NCBI GenBank assembly: GCA_963971425.1
Contig: OZ020517.1
Coordinates: forward strand, 21,834,462 to 21,898,461
Direction of reading: 5' to 3'
From: Bryoerythrophyllum caledonicum
Taxonomy: Eukaryota > Streptophyta > Bryopsida > Pottiales > Pottiaceae
Length of the DNA stretch: 64,000 nucleotides
Part shown: piece after piece, positions 1 through 12,829 of the stretch
How positions within the stretch are numbered: the stretch's first letter is position 1
How the letters are laid out: the number at the start of each line of letters is the position of its first letter
Notes under the pieces: generated by a model
What the model saw: the letters and a program-made list of their open reading frames with translations, nothing else
Databases searched by the model: none
Told to the model about the DNA's origin: nothing
Position numbers and translations under genes: made by a program

Positions 1-1690
1 GAACTACATGACCGAGGTAGAAAAGGAGTAGCTCAACAATGTGTGGATTCCATTGGATGATAATCCCAAGAGATATCTTTCAACCATAAAACATTGATGT
101 TGTTGTAGATTGAAACTACAAACATTTATGTATTGAGAGGATGAGTGTATGTTCCATAGGCAAATTATGTGGATGCACCTATGATCTAATGAATATCTTC
201 AAGACCTTGGTAGATCTTTGTATGAACCTTAGATGTAAAGAGTCTTCACCTTGGCAATTTATGCAATCCTTTTTTAACTTTGGCCCCTTCTAATGTATTA
301 TTCTATACCGCTTTGGTGATAGCCCTTGTCTTTTGCTTTTGCATCAAGTCGCAAATATGTGCAAGTTGAATCACTCCTAAATCATTTTAGAATTAACCAA
401 TATCAATAAAAGCTTTTCACTTATGTCCATTATGTACAATGGTGTATATTAGAGTGTTTAAGTTTTGGAACTCAATTGGTATACAATTATATTGTTTAAT
501 GTTATTCATATTGTATGTACAAGAGTGGTCTAAGTTTTTATAGCAATTGAATCTTTCAACGTGGAACACCAACATGTAGACTTGTTGATATAAAATTTCT
601 TTGTTAATGTAGTTGGTAAATTAGTTATTGCGATGTGTAGTTAGTGTAAATAATATTTATTTTGATAGGTGGTGTAGTTGTATTGTAACCGCTTTTTTCT
701 AAATAGACATGATGGTCATTGTAGATACTTTATGCCCTTGAATTTATTGTAGATGCCTAAAGGTATGACTATTATTGCAAAATTATTGAGCATCATTGCA
801 CGTGGTGTATTTTTATTCTTGTGCAATATGAAGTAGTTTGATATGATTTTGATGTTGATGATGCATATGCTTGTATATCATAGCAATCATGTTTGAGTTT
901 TTTGCCGAGCCATGTTCAATCCTTCTAGTAATTTCTATGAGATCCCCTATATACTGCTCTTGAACTCTTCAGAGTCAAGAATTAGCCAAATGAACCATAA
1001 GTTTGAAAACCAAGATATAATCTTATCAAGAGAAGTTGTATGGTGAACATAAAGGATGACTTAGGTAGAGGCATGTGAGAAGGCATGAACACAACCATGT
1101 GAATGAAGGAAAGAGAAAAACTAAACTTATTAACATATTTACATACGAGGAAGAAGCACATGCATTGAACCAGTTTATTCAAAATTTGAATAAAATATAT
1201 TGATGAAAGTACATATGTATGAAATGAACTTTAAGAAAATAGTTGATGCCAAACTACGACGAATGTTTTCAACAATAAACTGTTGACAAATTAAGTAGAG
1301 CTTGGATGATGACAAGAAAAGAAACAAATAAATATGGATATAGCTAGCAAGCATTATGACTCATTTGCTTCGTAGTGTTTATTTCATGATCTATGCAAAA
1401 ATCTTCAAATTATTTTTGTTTGAATTTAATTCTAATATGTAAATATATGAGTCTTGATTTTATGCAAGGAGAGTGTGTAAATTTTTGAGATTGTAAATGT
1501 GTGGATAAAGCATGTGAAATTTGAAATTTGAACTTTCAAATATTAAGAATCAAATGATTTGTAGTATAATGTTCCATTTAAGAAGATGCTCTAAAGGCAA
1601 CAACACTTGCTAAATTTGGGTCTCTATATTTGTTTATCATGTGAAATAGATATATAAGAAAATATACCACGAGTGGACGACGACTATGGA
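1..1690. other. AT-rich intergenic DNA without recognisable gene
   Basis: No open frame in this stretch resembles a known protein. The sequence is AT-rich with frequent stops in all frames. The C-terminal half expected for the GH31 relic at 1718-4890 should lie here on the minus strand but is not visible. Confidence 0.6.
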
Positions 1691-1717
1691 TTGTTATGAA
1701 GGTGCAATTAAACAAAC

Positions 1718-4700
1718 CTCTGAACCAAAGGACCAAGGCTCTTGATCAATGGTACCCTTTTCAGAGTGACCCCTCGCAAAGGGCAACATTGCCCCAATAC
1801 CCATCCATTGAGCAAACAACTTAGGAGTTGCATCTCCAACAAATCCACCTATATCAAGGCCGGCAAATGGCTGCCCACTCAAACCCTGCATGCGTCATAA
1901 ATGAATTGAGATCAAGATGAATTTCTCACAGAAAAGCACTTGGGGTGAAATATGGTATGAAGAATTTTTGCACCAAGTTGAGAGTCATAGGAATGCTCAT
2001 GCCCAAATGCTCCCAGGTGGACAGATTGTCACCAGTCCAGGTAGCAACATATCTTTGAGCTCCAACAAAACCTGCTCTACTCAACACAAATGGCCGCTTG
2101 TCTTTGCTGGCTAGCAGCATCCCTTTGAGTGTAGCTTTTGCTTGGAACATGTCATATACCTATGCAATCTTCTCAGCTTCATTGTATATGCAACCATCAC
2201 AAAATTGTCCTCCAAATGCACAGTCGCTCCGCCATGTATAAGAATTGGGCACACGTAGATACTTTGTAACAAGGCTTACATTATGATAGTAGGAGTGGGG
2301 CTGGACACCTCCAACGTCTTCATCTCTTCGCTGGTTGTTAGTCTCTAGCATGGTTTTTGACACAGTCTGCACAATTTGATGCATCTGTTTTCCATGAGAA
2401 GAAACTTCCTTGTCACTATTAAAAAACCGATAGAGGGATAGACACGTTTTTGAATATCACAATAGAATATACAACAACCTTGAACACATCCGGTTCATTC
2501 ATGTCGTTCTAGATGCCATCAACACCGTTGCCTACAAACTTCTTCACAAGTGATGACCACCACTTGTGGGTCTTCTTATTTGTAAAATCTGGGAAGACGA
2601 CCGACCCAGACCAACATTCACCTATGGCACAAACATAATATAATGAATGTCAAGACCATGTAGAAGTCGAAATACATAAATCACCGTGCACCTCTTAGAC
2701 CGTGTCACTTCAATACCAAACAACCATGACGAAGTACCAAACAGCTTTGACGAATCATGCCAGCGTCATAGACGCACCAATATAAGGCTTCCCGTTTTGA
2801 GCTTGAACCCATACATTCGCCTCAGATCCACTCTCATAAACTTCATAACTATCATCCACTTTGATTCCAAGATCAAGCATCCAAATTCCCTTAAAACCAG
2901 TTCTGTGATTTGAAAGTGAAGTGGCATTTGGAAAGGCAGCTTGAATTCAAAATAAGAACAAGGATTGTCAATATAAGCTCATGTGCCCTCTCCCATTCCA
3001 TATGTACCGAGTCATATATAGTAAGATTTATCGCATGGCAGTTGATTATCAAACCCAACTCTATAAGTAACCATGCTCTAATTCTGATGTTAGCAAATGA
3101 GATTTCTTCTGACATAGTTCCAGACCTTATCAAAGGTAAAGCACTTGAAGCCCTGCATGTAATCAACATCCATCCTGATCACATCACAAGGTATTTTTTT
3201 TTCCTGAAAAGTATACGCAATCTGAACCACAACGCCACAACAAGACTAAAATTTCTCAGGTACTATTAATTCCTCTGCAAGATTACCAACGAGAGGAATC
3301 ACTGAAAGGCTCGTACATGTCATCTCCAAAAGTACCACAAATATCACCCAACTTTAGGGCTATGCACCTTCATTACTTTTGATGCTGATTCGTAGCTAAA
3401 TCTGCATTGATGATATCCAAGAGCCCACTTCGGAGGCAACTGGACGGTACCTGGGAACAGCCAGGAATCCAACTTTAATCGAAGTGCTCGTATCTGCACT
3501 GATTACAAATAATAATTTAACACAAATCTAGCTATATATCATGTGAATTTGCCTTCAGCTATTTCAAAACGCAAAACTGAAGTGTAGGAAAAAAGTATTG
3601 TAAAAGTATGCAACTGTCTGGCAGAAAATTACCAATTACACGTGCAAATGCAGCCATAATTGCTTCAGGAGTTTAAAAGGGTCCAAAAGTTATTACGGGA
3701 TATGGTGCGACAGCTACCAATCTTATAGTTGTATCTTTTCTCAGGTCAATCTATAACCCAACAAAAAAGTAATCAAGTCGCACTTGGTAGCGAAGGAACG
3801 CAATAGCTGCTAATAGTCAGGTCGACAGCTTAATCCTACTATTGCACGTTCTTGCTTCATATTTCTGTCGCACTAAAAGACAAGTTTAACTGGAACCAAA
3901 TTTGAAAGTTCATGAACCAAGTCTTTTAACAAAAGGCAACTTCCAGAACTGTACAAGGTCATTCTTAAAATTACCTGACATTGCAAACTTATATCTGCAA
4001 GCGCTCCAAACGCTTCCCTAGTTGCCAACATGCTGAAAACCCACGGATGAGACTGGTACAGTGACGTCGTGTTTTGGTTGTAGCCCCATGCCTCTGTATT
4101 CCAAGTATATATCTATGGAGGTAGCAAAGAAAGTGACAACTGTGAGATGCAGTCATGGCTGAAAGCCTACATGAAGGTAATATTGACGTTCAGAGGACCC
4201 CTAGCGAACCAAAATTATCTCTACATATACAGCGGAAGAGAAGAGCAAAATGAATAGAAAACACTCACACGCTTTCCTGAGTGTTCTAGCGATCCACCAA
4301 CACCTCCAGTGCCATGAAACGTGGTGCCAAGAGGTAGCTGCGTGTATCACCTTTTGAGTAAAGTACATGCATTATAACTCTTGGATTCATCACTCTTAAC
4401 ATGATGGTAATGCAACGAAACTTCCACTCAGGAGCAAAATTATCTTTCTACTCTATGCTAAAGTTGAACATCGAGTTTGCAGAAAATGCATCGCGCTCAC
4501 TTCTAAAATCTAGAGCATTCTCCATCACGTGAATAGATTGCAATGACCTCTTCACTAGTGAAAAACCTGCTCTATATGATTCTCATTGCTCTATCCTCAA
4601 CAAAAAGATGTTCACCATTCACAAAAAAAGGAAAAAACTACATGTGCAAAGTACAATTCATTCAAAAAGGATCAGCGCACCAAGATTTCTACAATCTGCT

Positions 4701-4890
4701 GGAGTCCGTCTAACTCGAACATCGGAAGGACCGCGGGGGACTTGTTCTCAAAGACAGAAACATCAACTCGTTGCTCGCGAAGCTGCGGGTTCTCGAAGGA
4801 AAAGGATAGTGCAGCTTGCTGCCGGGCAGTCTCCGAATCATCGAATCGATAAATAGACTCTCCAATGATTGGCATCTAGGCCATCTTTTC
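1718..4890 (-). pseudogene. GH31 alpha-glucosidase pseudogene, 3'-truncated
   Basis: Plant-type glycoside hydrolase family 31, which removes terminal alpha-linked glucose. Minus-strand exons, in transcription order, are about 4890-4681 (N-terminal beta-sandwich, ending LQQIVEIL), 4337-4269, 4112-3975 (TWNTEAWGY, YQSHPWVFS), 3750-3633 (IDLRKD, VITFGPF), 3450-3377 (LPPKWALGYHQCRFSY), 3245-3126 (IPCDVIRMDVDYM), 2939-2778 (GFKGIWMLDLGIK), 2621-2476, 2366-2280, 2159-1974 (RPFVLSRAGF, TWTGDN) and 1885-1718 (GLSGQPFAG, DIGGF, RGHSEKG). Introns have GT/AG ends and mostly consistent phases. Both family catalytic aspartates are kept, in NDMNEP and TGDN. It is broken: TAG at 2509-2511 replaces Trp just before NDMNEP, TAA at 3673-3675 follows FGPF, and a possible TAG lies at 4876-4878. 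Phase fails between the exons at 3245-3126 and 2939-2778. No exons follow 1718, so about the C-terminal half is missing. Retained introns indicate a duplicated rather than retrocopied pseudogene. Confidence 0.85.
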
Positions 4891-5140
4891 AGCAGTCGCC
4901 GTCGCGTGTCTATCAGATAAGCTGTTTTCAAGCAACAAGGCAGCACTCATAAAAATTGAGCCATGTCCAACAATCCTCACCATATACTCTGACAACCTCT
5001 ACAATCTTTGCTGACCTAATCAACACACCAAAACCCAGAAGTTGAAGCAAACACCAACTTCAACAAAATATACTTCACAACATTGTCCATCATTGTAAAT
5101 AACAAACATTGACTGAAAAAATGTCAAAGAGACACAATAC

Positions 5141-5525
5141 CAGGCTCTGTTATGGATTTCCGCTCGATAGAATAGTCTCTCATGGAACGCTCTTCTGCAG
5201 GTTGTTCTTCTGCAGTTGGAAGATCCCAAGCGATAGACTTCCTGCCGGCCACAGACTTCTTGGTTGCAAGTGATTTCCTGGCTGCAAGAGACTTCCGGGA
5301 TGTTCTCACATCCTGCTCTTCATTTTGGAAAGACACAGCAGATGCAGCACCGGCGTCACTCATCCTTCGCCCTTCGATTAATGTGAGGCTTCGTTCCTCA
5401 AGATCTTCCAGGTCAGCCAAGTCGGCTCTCTCTACTGCATTTCCGAACAACAGATGATTCTCTTGCCCTTTCGATGATGCAACGAGAGAGTCGTCACTCT
5501 TTGATGTACTTGCGCCTTGTTGCAG
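5141..5525 (-). CDS. Unassigned exon with RKSLA-type repeats
   Basis: An open stretch of about 128 codons on the minus strand lies between an acceptor-like TTTAG (5526 downward) and a donor-like CTG/GTATTG (5141/5140). It encodes an acidic segment (ERADLADLEDLEERS) followed by a short repeated basic pattern (RKSLAARKSLATKKSVAGRKS). It is just upstream of, and on the same strand as, the GH31 pseudogene, so it could be an N-terminal exon of that gene or part of an unrelated one. I do not recognise the sequence. The uniform open frame and plausible splice sites are the only support. Confidence 0.4.
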
Positions 5526-6550
5526 CTAAATTATAACAAAAGATACACTAACAGCTCAACAAAAAAGCGAAGTTCTACCAAGGGTCGAAAATCACAAGTA
5601 GAACCGCACATAAAAAAACCAGTGCGAAATGGTGACCATTGAAGCATCAAGGGACAACATGAGGCAAAGAGACACATCTCCTCTGAATTGCGCTCTTGAC
5701 TAAGAACTCATCCTGATAAGCCCTAATTTTTTCCTGCTAGTAATATGACCTTCAATAGCTAATATGTGCCTCGTCACTGAAATTTCGATCAACTTTTCTT
5801 CAGTCAATCGACAGAAGAAAAATCCTTCCTCTCTGCGGACACACAAAACAATGCAATTATTAACTCTCAGGGCTCATCACGTGAACTAGGGGTCCAACTT
5901 TGATCTTATTCCTCATCTGAAGTCATTCAAATGTAGTAACTTACACGTTCTCATTCGAGATAGTCATTTTCGACTACAGTGATGAATACAAGGTTTTGAA
6001 ATTCTCGACCTCATGAGAATCTAGCTGCGCTTCACAATTCTCAAACTGAAGTGATCGGAAACGCTTCAACACAACTTTCAAACCCAGAAATGCCAGCTGC
6101 AATTCCAAGCTTCAGTTCCATACAAACTCAAAAGTTGCTCAAATTCCGATTACTGAATGATGCACCGAGTTCGGAAGCCGCATACACATGGAATTGGCAG
6201 GATAGAGTAAAGCTAAAACTCAGCTTAATTCACCTCATTTTCTTAGGCACGCCGGATACCGATACTTCTTGATCCATTTCTTATTACGATAGGTCACTAC
6301 GAACAAAACACGTCGAGTCAATGGGTAATCGACAGAAGCAAATCTAATGCATACAATGTCGAGACACGAGATAGTCGTCACCTAACCTCCATTGTACGTC
6401 GACTTGTCGAGGTCCCCCCTGATGTGATAGGTAGATTTTGAATAAGGCGAAAAAGACCATAACAAAGATAAAGATAATACTGAAGCTTCAAAAGAGTCTT
6501 TGTTTTATTGTATGGTAAGCAACATTGCAAACAAATTTAACATGCAAATC
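5526..6550. other. No gene seen
   Basis: Mixed-composition DNA with only short open frames. No domain, RNA gene or clear repeat was recognised. If the exon at 5141-5525 is real, its upstream exons and promoter should lie here on the minus strand. Confidence 0.45.
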
Positions 6551-6554
6551 CAAC

Positions 6555-7340
6555 GTGCGGATTGAATGATATGGAATTTCAAAGTATTTTTGACCAAGAA
6601 AATTATAGAAAAGTATTAAGTAAAAGTAGAGTACCCTATGATATTAAAGAAAACTTTTTGTTTGTTTGTGATATCGACGAGATGTCGGCAACCGTGGGGC
6701 TCGTAGAGACACAAGGGGTTCCATCGGGAGCGGGGAATTTCCAAGGGAGTGACGTGGATGTGGCAACGCTGCGGAGACATACTAGTCTATATATTGAAAA
6801 AGACATTAGTTTTATGTATGTATGTCCGGTGGAATCTAGGCAAGCGTGGGGCATGTGGGGCCAGGGGGGCGCCGTTGGGAGTGGGGATTTCCAGGGGTTG
6901 TCCAGAGCAATCAACGTCCAATGCAAATTGAAAGATATGCAATTTCAAAGTATTATTGATCAAGAAATTTATAGAAAAGTAAAAAAAATAAAAAATAAAA
7001 ACTCTTGAATGATGAAGAAGAAAATTATAGAATTTTAAAAGTGAGCTTTTCGGTGGTAACTAGGACCTAAATTGGATGTAACCAAGACATAACTTAGACT
7101 TGAATCTAAATGTAAGTGGAATTGACTAGGACTTGATGGGCAAAAATAAAACTAGGAAAAAGGATGAAAGGTAAAAGGTACAAGGTAAATGATAAATTGT
7201 AAAATAAAAGAACAATAAATGACTTTTGGCAATTTTCACCACAATCAAGCCTTCTGAAAATTGCGGGGGATTTTTAGAGGTGGTCTAAAGAGATCGGCAA
7301 GGTCCAACGAGTGGATTGAATGATATGGAATTTCAAAGTA
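6555..7340. repeat. Degenerate tandem repeat with GATATGSAATTTCAAAGTA motif
   Basis: A motif of about 40 bp around GATATG-AATTTCAAAGTAT occurs at about 6569, 6935 and 7319, spacing about 370-385 bp. Inside the first unit GGGAG-GGGGA-TTTCCA-GGG also recurs (about 6728 and 6880). A 148-codon frame at 6562-7008 runs across two units and is probably not a gene. Confidence 0.55.
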
Positions 7341-7542
7341 TAGTAGTGTGGCCCTGTGCCGTTGGCACAATTCTCATCATAAAAGCAAAAGTAATTTTCT
7401 TAATCTAGTAGAGAGACCCGTCTTCCTTTTGGGAAGAGTCATTGACAACGGAAAGTTTTTGTCCTCTAAACTCTATGTACACAGTATATACAATTGAGAC
7501 AAACAAAATAAACAAACATAACAAAAACCTAATTTTAGGTAT

Positions 7543-8925
7543 ACTAGGGTGGCCTTGTGGCGATGCCGCAACTATCAAAAGTAAAAGAATTCTATTTTTA
7601 AATGAAATGTAAAAGTATTTTTTTCAATTAAAACGTTGAAATTCAATAACTTCCACCCCGTAGGTCCAAACGGCGCAAATCACAGCCCATGCACCCCTCC
7701 TCATCGAGAGCTTTCCAACCATACCAAGCACATGACCGGGGGACACACGGTTTGAAAGATATGCGCCCGACAAACAAAACAAAACAAAACAAAACAAACA
7801 ACCTAATTTAATGTATAGACTAGGGTGGCCCTGTGGCGATGCCACAACTATTAAAAGTAAAAGAATTTTATTTTTAAATGAAAAGTAAAAAAAAAAGCTG
7901 ATTTTCTAATTCAACTAAAACTTTGAAATTCAATAACTTCCACCCGTAAGTCCAAACGTCGCAAATCAAAGCCCATGCACCCTTCCTCATTGAGAGCTTT
8001 CCAACCATACCAAGCACGCGACCGGGGGACACACAGTTTGAAAGATATGCGCGCGACAAACAAAACAAAACAAAACAAAACACCCTAATTTAATGTATAG
8101 AGTGAAGAATGAAATATATTGGCCCTATTTAGTAGGATGAGTATAAAGGTTAAAATTTAAGATATATCCATCCTACATTCTTAGGTTGGCAATGTCATTT
8201 TAACATGGAAGGGTTAACAATTTAGGGTATATTCATCCTACATTTTAAGGTTTGGAATGTTATCTTTAATACCTTACTAGGGTGGTCCTGTGGCAATGCC
8301 ACAACAGAAATAAATGTATCATAAATGTAAAAGTATTTTTATTTTTAAATGAAAAGTTAAAGTATTTTTTTAATTTTTTAATTCAATTAAAAATTTGAGA
8401 TTCAATAACTTCCACCCTGTAGGTCCAACCGCAACAAAACAAAGCCCATGCACCCCTCCTCATTGAGAGCTTTCCAACCATACCAAGCACGCAACCGGGG
8501 GACGCACAGACCAGGAGATATGCGCGCGACAAACAAAACAAAACAAAACAAAACAAAATAAAACAAAACAAAACAAAACAAAATAAAACAAAACAAAACA
8601 AAACAAAACAAATCAAAACAAAACAAAACAAAAAAAACAACCTAATCTAAGTATATAGACTAGGGTGGCCCTGTGGCAATGCCACAATAGAAAGTAAAAG
8701 ACTTTTATTTTTAAATGAAAAGAAAAGTACTTTTTTGATTTTTTAATTCAATTAAAACCTTGAAATTCAATAACATCCACCCTGTAGGTCCAAACGCCAC
8801 AAATTAAAGCCTATGCACCCCTCCTTGTTGAGAGCTTTCCAACCATACCAAGCACGCGACCGGGGAACACACAGTTTGAAAGATATGCGCGCGACAAACA
8901 AAACAAAACAAACAACCTGATCAAT
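7543..8925. repeat. Tandem array of about 0.27-0.46 kb units with AAAAC tails
   Basis: Four units begin with ACTAGGGTGGCCCTGTGGC at about 7543, 7819, 8276 and 8659. Each then has a T-rich stretch, a block containing CCATGCACCCCTCCTC and GAGAGCTTTCCAACCATACC, a GCGCGCGACAAAC box and an (AAAAC)n run. Spacing is 276, 457 and 383 bp. The 457-bp interval holds about 180 bp of extra sequence (8095-8275) that itself contains a near-duplicate around CATCCTACATT. A diverged unit may start near 7345. An inverted single copy lies at 12640-12805. Confidence 0.8.
8530..8640. repeat. (AAAAC)n microsatellite
   Basis: About 110 bp of AAAAC repeats, interrupted by a few AAAAT units, ends the third unit of the array. 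The other units carry only 3-5 repeats, so this one has expanded. The open frames across it (Phe/Cys/Leu runs) are artefacts of the repeat. Confidence 0.9.
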
Positions 8926-9452
8926 ACTAAATGGTGTAAAAATACCTTGAAATTTTTTGACACCCACCAAGATATACATTAGCTACCACGCAACATCCAT
9001 TGCTTACCAACTCTACAATAGGAGTTCTACCTGAAGGTTTTTGACACCCGCCGAGACATATACTAGCGTCCTCATACGGAGGCAATATTGCTACCAATGC
9101 CTATTAAAGGGAAATCATTTCCTAAAGAAGTTCATTCTTTTACATTGTAGTTTGTTGCATTCATTCAAGGTGAGGATTTTCACAACTTGTGTAGGTATAA
9201 GAAAGATAATGCTGAACCTTGTCAAGTTTTGGTATTATACACTTTCTAGATGAAAAAGAATAGTGACTTTGAGAATCTTTTGTGATTTGATGTCAAAATT
9301 GCTCTATATGCTCGTAACTATTTACATGATTGTTATTTCAAAAAGTAGCAAGTACTTTTAATTATATAAATCACAAACGCACGTACAATTGTAAATCCAA
9401 GTAGATCTAGCTTGTCGTAAATCTTTCACAATATGCCTTTTATCTAACATGA

Positions 9453-10063
9453 ATGTCATTGAACTTACTGCCAGAAAGAACCAATACCATGGCTCGCACT
9501 TGGGAAGCTCGTGATGAGCGGGAGAACCTTCTTCCGGAGTCTCCGAAACGTGTTCAAAGAGTGTGCCCACATGAAGAATGTGGTTCTAAACACATCAAAT
9601 TCAGATACTTCAATAATGGAGATTGCAACCAACCTCGTTACGTGTGTAAGAATTGCAAAAGTTTTTCACACTTGGAGGGAAGATAAGGCATTCATACAAA
9701 CCAAAGGCCAAGGTTATCGCAAAGAGTAATACAATTGTAGGCACAAGTAGTTCCACAAGCCGAAGCAAGCGGGTGGATCGTCGAAAGAATGTAGCAATGC
9801 GCTCAAGTCAATCATCGTCTGATGATGATGTTGAGGATTATGACGGCGAGGATGGAAGTTCTGATGCGAAAGATGAAAGTTCGGACCGAAAGTATGGAAG
9901 TTCTGGTGGGGAGGATGAAAAATCGGACGACAAGGATGAAGAACGTTATGCACAGGATATACAACTTGCTGAGCAGGTTGAAGAACTTGACGAAGTAAGT
10001 AGAGAGCTTGGTGGAGTTAATGAGATTGGAGATTTCGATGAAGAAGACTTAGACTTTTGTTAG
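9453..10063 (+). pseudogene. Dof-like zinc-finger ORF with acidic tail, frameshifted
   Basis: The first frame (9453-9686) contains a segment like the Dof DNA-binding domain of plant transcription factors: two cysteines (CPHEEC), then KFRYFNN, then NQPRYVCKNC. The downstream half (FFTLGGKIRHSYKP) lies in another frame that runs to 10063, so a one-base shift sits in the A/T-rich run near 9655-9665. The first cysteine pair is spaced C-x4-C, not the usual C-x2-C, and Arg stands where Dof proteins usually have Cys after KF. The second frame continues into a strongly acidic Ser/Asp/Glu region (about residues 60-130), like an activation or chromatin-binding tail. It may be a decayed Dof gene, a Dof-derived finger in a transposon, or a gene with a very short intron. 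Dof similarity is clear; functional status is not. Confidence 0.5.
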
Positions 10064-12600
10064 GATGTCGATCAACTCATGGACAGTGATGTTTTCTACC
10101 AAACCACCGCTTCATCCATGTTCGCCTGGGTAGAAAACGGAACCTGGAAAAATATCTTGTGAATGATGGAATTGACTTGAATGAATTGAAAAAGTGAGTG
10201 AGTGGATTTTTGCACCGATCATGGTGGTGCATGAATTTTGGTTCCCTCATATCGTTTTGTTGCTTAGACATGTTCGAACTTTGACAGCCCTTATTGGGAG
10301 ACAGAACGACTAGTAGGAATATGATTACATACGCTTTAACTTGGTTGTCTCGATGTTGTAATGCCGAAGAGAGAGAGGCACTACAACAAGGCTACGATCT
10401 TGACAAATGCCGAACTGACTGGAGCTTGAAAATTTGCCAATATGAGATGTAGTGATGTGGAATAAGAAACTTTAATTCCCTTAAATTGGCTGTATTTTAT
10501 GTGCCATTTTGATCTTCAGTGCTATTGAGTGGTTGAGCTATGAGGGGCAAGTGGAGGGACATAATTTGATAGCGTATGTTTGTATCTCCTAGATTAAATC
10601 ATGGTATAACCATATAAATAATAAAGTATACTTGGGAGTAAACTTGTATGCAAAATTATATTAATTCCAAAGTAATTGATTCTCCAATTGTTAGACATCC
10701 AAATACTTCTTGCTCCACTAGAAGCTATATTCCTTTCAACATGATAGCAAACATCATCATCACAGCACTATAGTGTTGATGCATGGCTAGTTATTGCAAC
10801 AAATAAGGCGACATGTCTAAAATACAAGAGCCACTACTACCTTGAGTTCATTTATTTTCACCAAATGATAAAGAAAAAAGAAGAAAATAGAGTGAAATTC
10901 TCAATCTTCCATTAACTCGCCTTTTCATAACAAACTCATGGCCTTTACACATCAAAAAAATGACTTTCATTCTAGTCTTGTTACTACATAATATACAAAG
11001 TATTGTAACATTTTCTTCAAGCCATTTGGACTTAAATTTGAATGAAACGACTTGGAGATTTTATGGCCTCAACTCCATGTCTAAAGTAAATCGGTCCTTG
11101 TGAGTTGAGCAAATATCAAGTTAATAGCCATTGTATGAATAGTATTACCTATTGGCCCCTTAATATTTGAAGTTGAGGTTGTTTTGAAGCTAATGAGCCC
11201 AAATCCTTATTTGTGATTGGTCAATTTTTTAAAAAACGCCACAAAGGCCAGAACACTAGAAGTCAAGGCTACTTTTATAAAATATTATTTCAATACTTAG
11301 GAGACAAAATTTAACACGGGCCAAGCTCCAAAAATTGGATACGCTAATAATGAAAAGTTAATTTTCAACCTAAAGGCCATCTCTTGAATTCATTAAAAAA
11401 TATTTTTTATTAAAATATTTTTTATGAACAATTCAACGCTATAGAATGTAGTTAAAATTGCAAAATAGCCTCAAGGCCTACTATTTCTATTTACAAAGCG
11501 GCTCCACATGCTTTGCATAAGGGAAAAATGGCTTCCACTTTAATATTATTATAAGGGGGCATACCCAATGCACTCCCATTATTGTTGCCCAACAAGACAA
11601 CTTTTACGGGAGCAACTAGACAGAGCGAGATGCAATGAGGCCACTTGCGCCCCAACTCGCCCCTCTTAAAGGGCTCCAACAGGGGGCCTCTAGAGCCATA
11701 GTAGTGGCTTGCGATTTACAAAATAATTTCTATTGCTATGTAAAAGTAAAATTAAAGTAAGTTTAGATTAAAATAAACTAAAAAGATATGAAAATAATTG
11801 AAGCCTACTAAAATTATAAGTTCAATAATATAAAAGTCTATATAAATTATTGATGATTATCAAAATTATAATTTCAATTAATTAAAAATCTATTTCGATT
11901 ATTGATGCCTATTAGAATTACAAGTTGAGTGAAATTTCATTCACTTCTATTATTAACAAAAGTAATCTCTTAATTTATAAGTCATAAGTCATAACTAAAA
12001 TCATAAGTCCCTCTATAATATCACAATTACAAGCATTAATACTAGTGGGTGGTGCTTGCTATGCTACGTATTTACTATATTACATATTAGTAAAATTTTG
12101 ATATATTTGAATAGAATGCATGGTAATTATTCCAATAATTCTTTAAAAAAATGATTTAAATTATTTAAAATTATTTCCAATCATGCATATATAAAAATAA
12201 TATTTTCACACAATGTTATGGTATAGAAATAGAGTAGCCGTTCACAATCACCTTTGTAGTAAGTGTTATTACAAAGGGTGATATTATAGAAATAGAATAG
12301 TTGTTGCAATTGAGGTCATATCAAAAAGGATCGATACTATATGGTGGAGTCGCAAGACCTTGTTGTATTGATAATACCAAGTATTAACTCCTAAAGTTCT
12401 TTCTTAACCAATTTGGATTTTGGGGGTTTTGGTCACTTTAGATGAAGTATCAATCTTTATTCTTTCTTTTTCAAAATTTTCACAAGAAGAGGAATTATGA
12501 AACTTTTTGTTTTACGGCCCAACTAGGGGAGCTAAAAACCTTTTTATTTTCAAGATATTCTTTTGATTTTTCTTTGCAATATATTTTAAACCAAATTCCT
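10064..12600. other. AT-rich DNA, no gene seen
   Basis: No recognisable coding segment. Short frames around 10077-10440 directly follow the Dof-like ORF but are broken by many stops. From about 10500 the sequence is AT-rich, with a GC-richer patch at 11500-11700 without known similarity. Confidence 0.5.
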
Positions 12601-12639
12601 ACTCAAACTACCAATTGCTCGAAGTTGAAATCAATACCT

Positions 12640-12805
12640 TAAGTCGGGTTGTTTGTTTGTTCGTTTGTCTTGTTGAGATATCTCGGACCGTGTATCCCCT
12701 AGTCGCATGCTTAGTACTATCAAAAAGCTCCCGACAAAGAGGGGTGCATGGGCTTGGTTTCGTGGCCTTTGGACCTACGGTGGAAAAGTTATTGAATTTT
12801 GAAAA
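12640..12805 (-). repeat. Inverted single copy of the 7.5-8.9 kb repeat unit
   Basis: On the minus strand this segment aligns with the conserved core of the tandem units: the CAAAC box, then a CCCATGCACCCCT-type block and a TTTGGACCTAC-type block in the same order. It is diverged (many substitutions) and lacks the GGGTGGCCC start. It shows the array unit is a dispersed element. Confidence 0.7.
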
Positions 12806-12829
12806 TATTTGGGTATCTTCGTGAAAATA

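Noticed and set aside
8383-8640. Phe/Cys/Leu-rich frames
   Set aside because: Translations of the AAAAC repeat, not genes.
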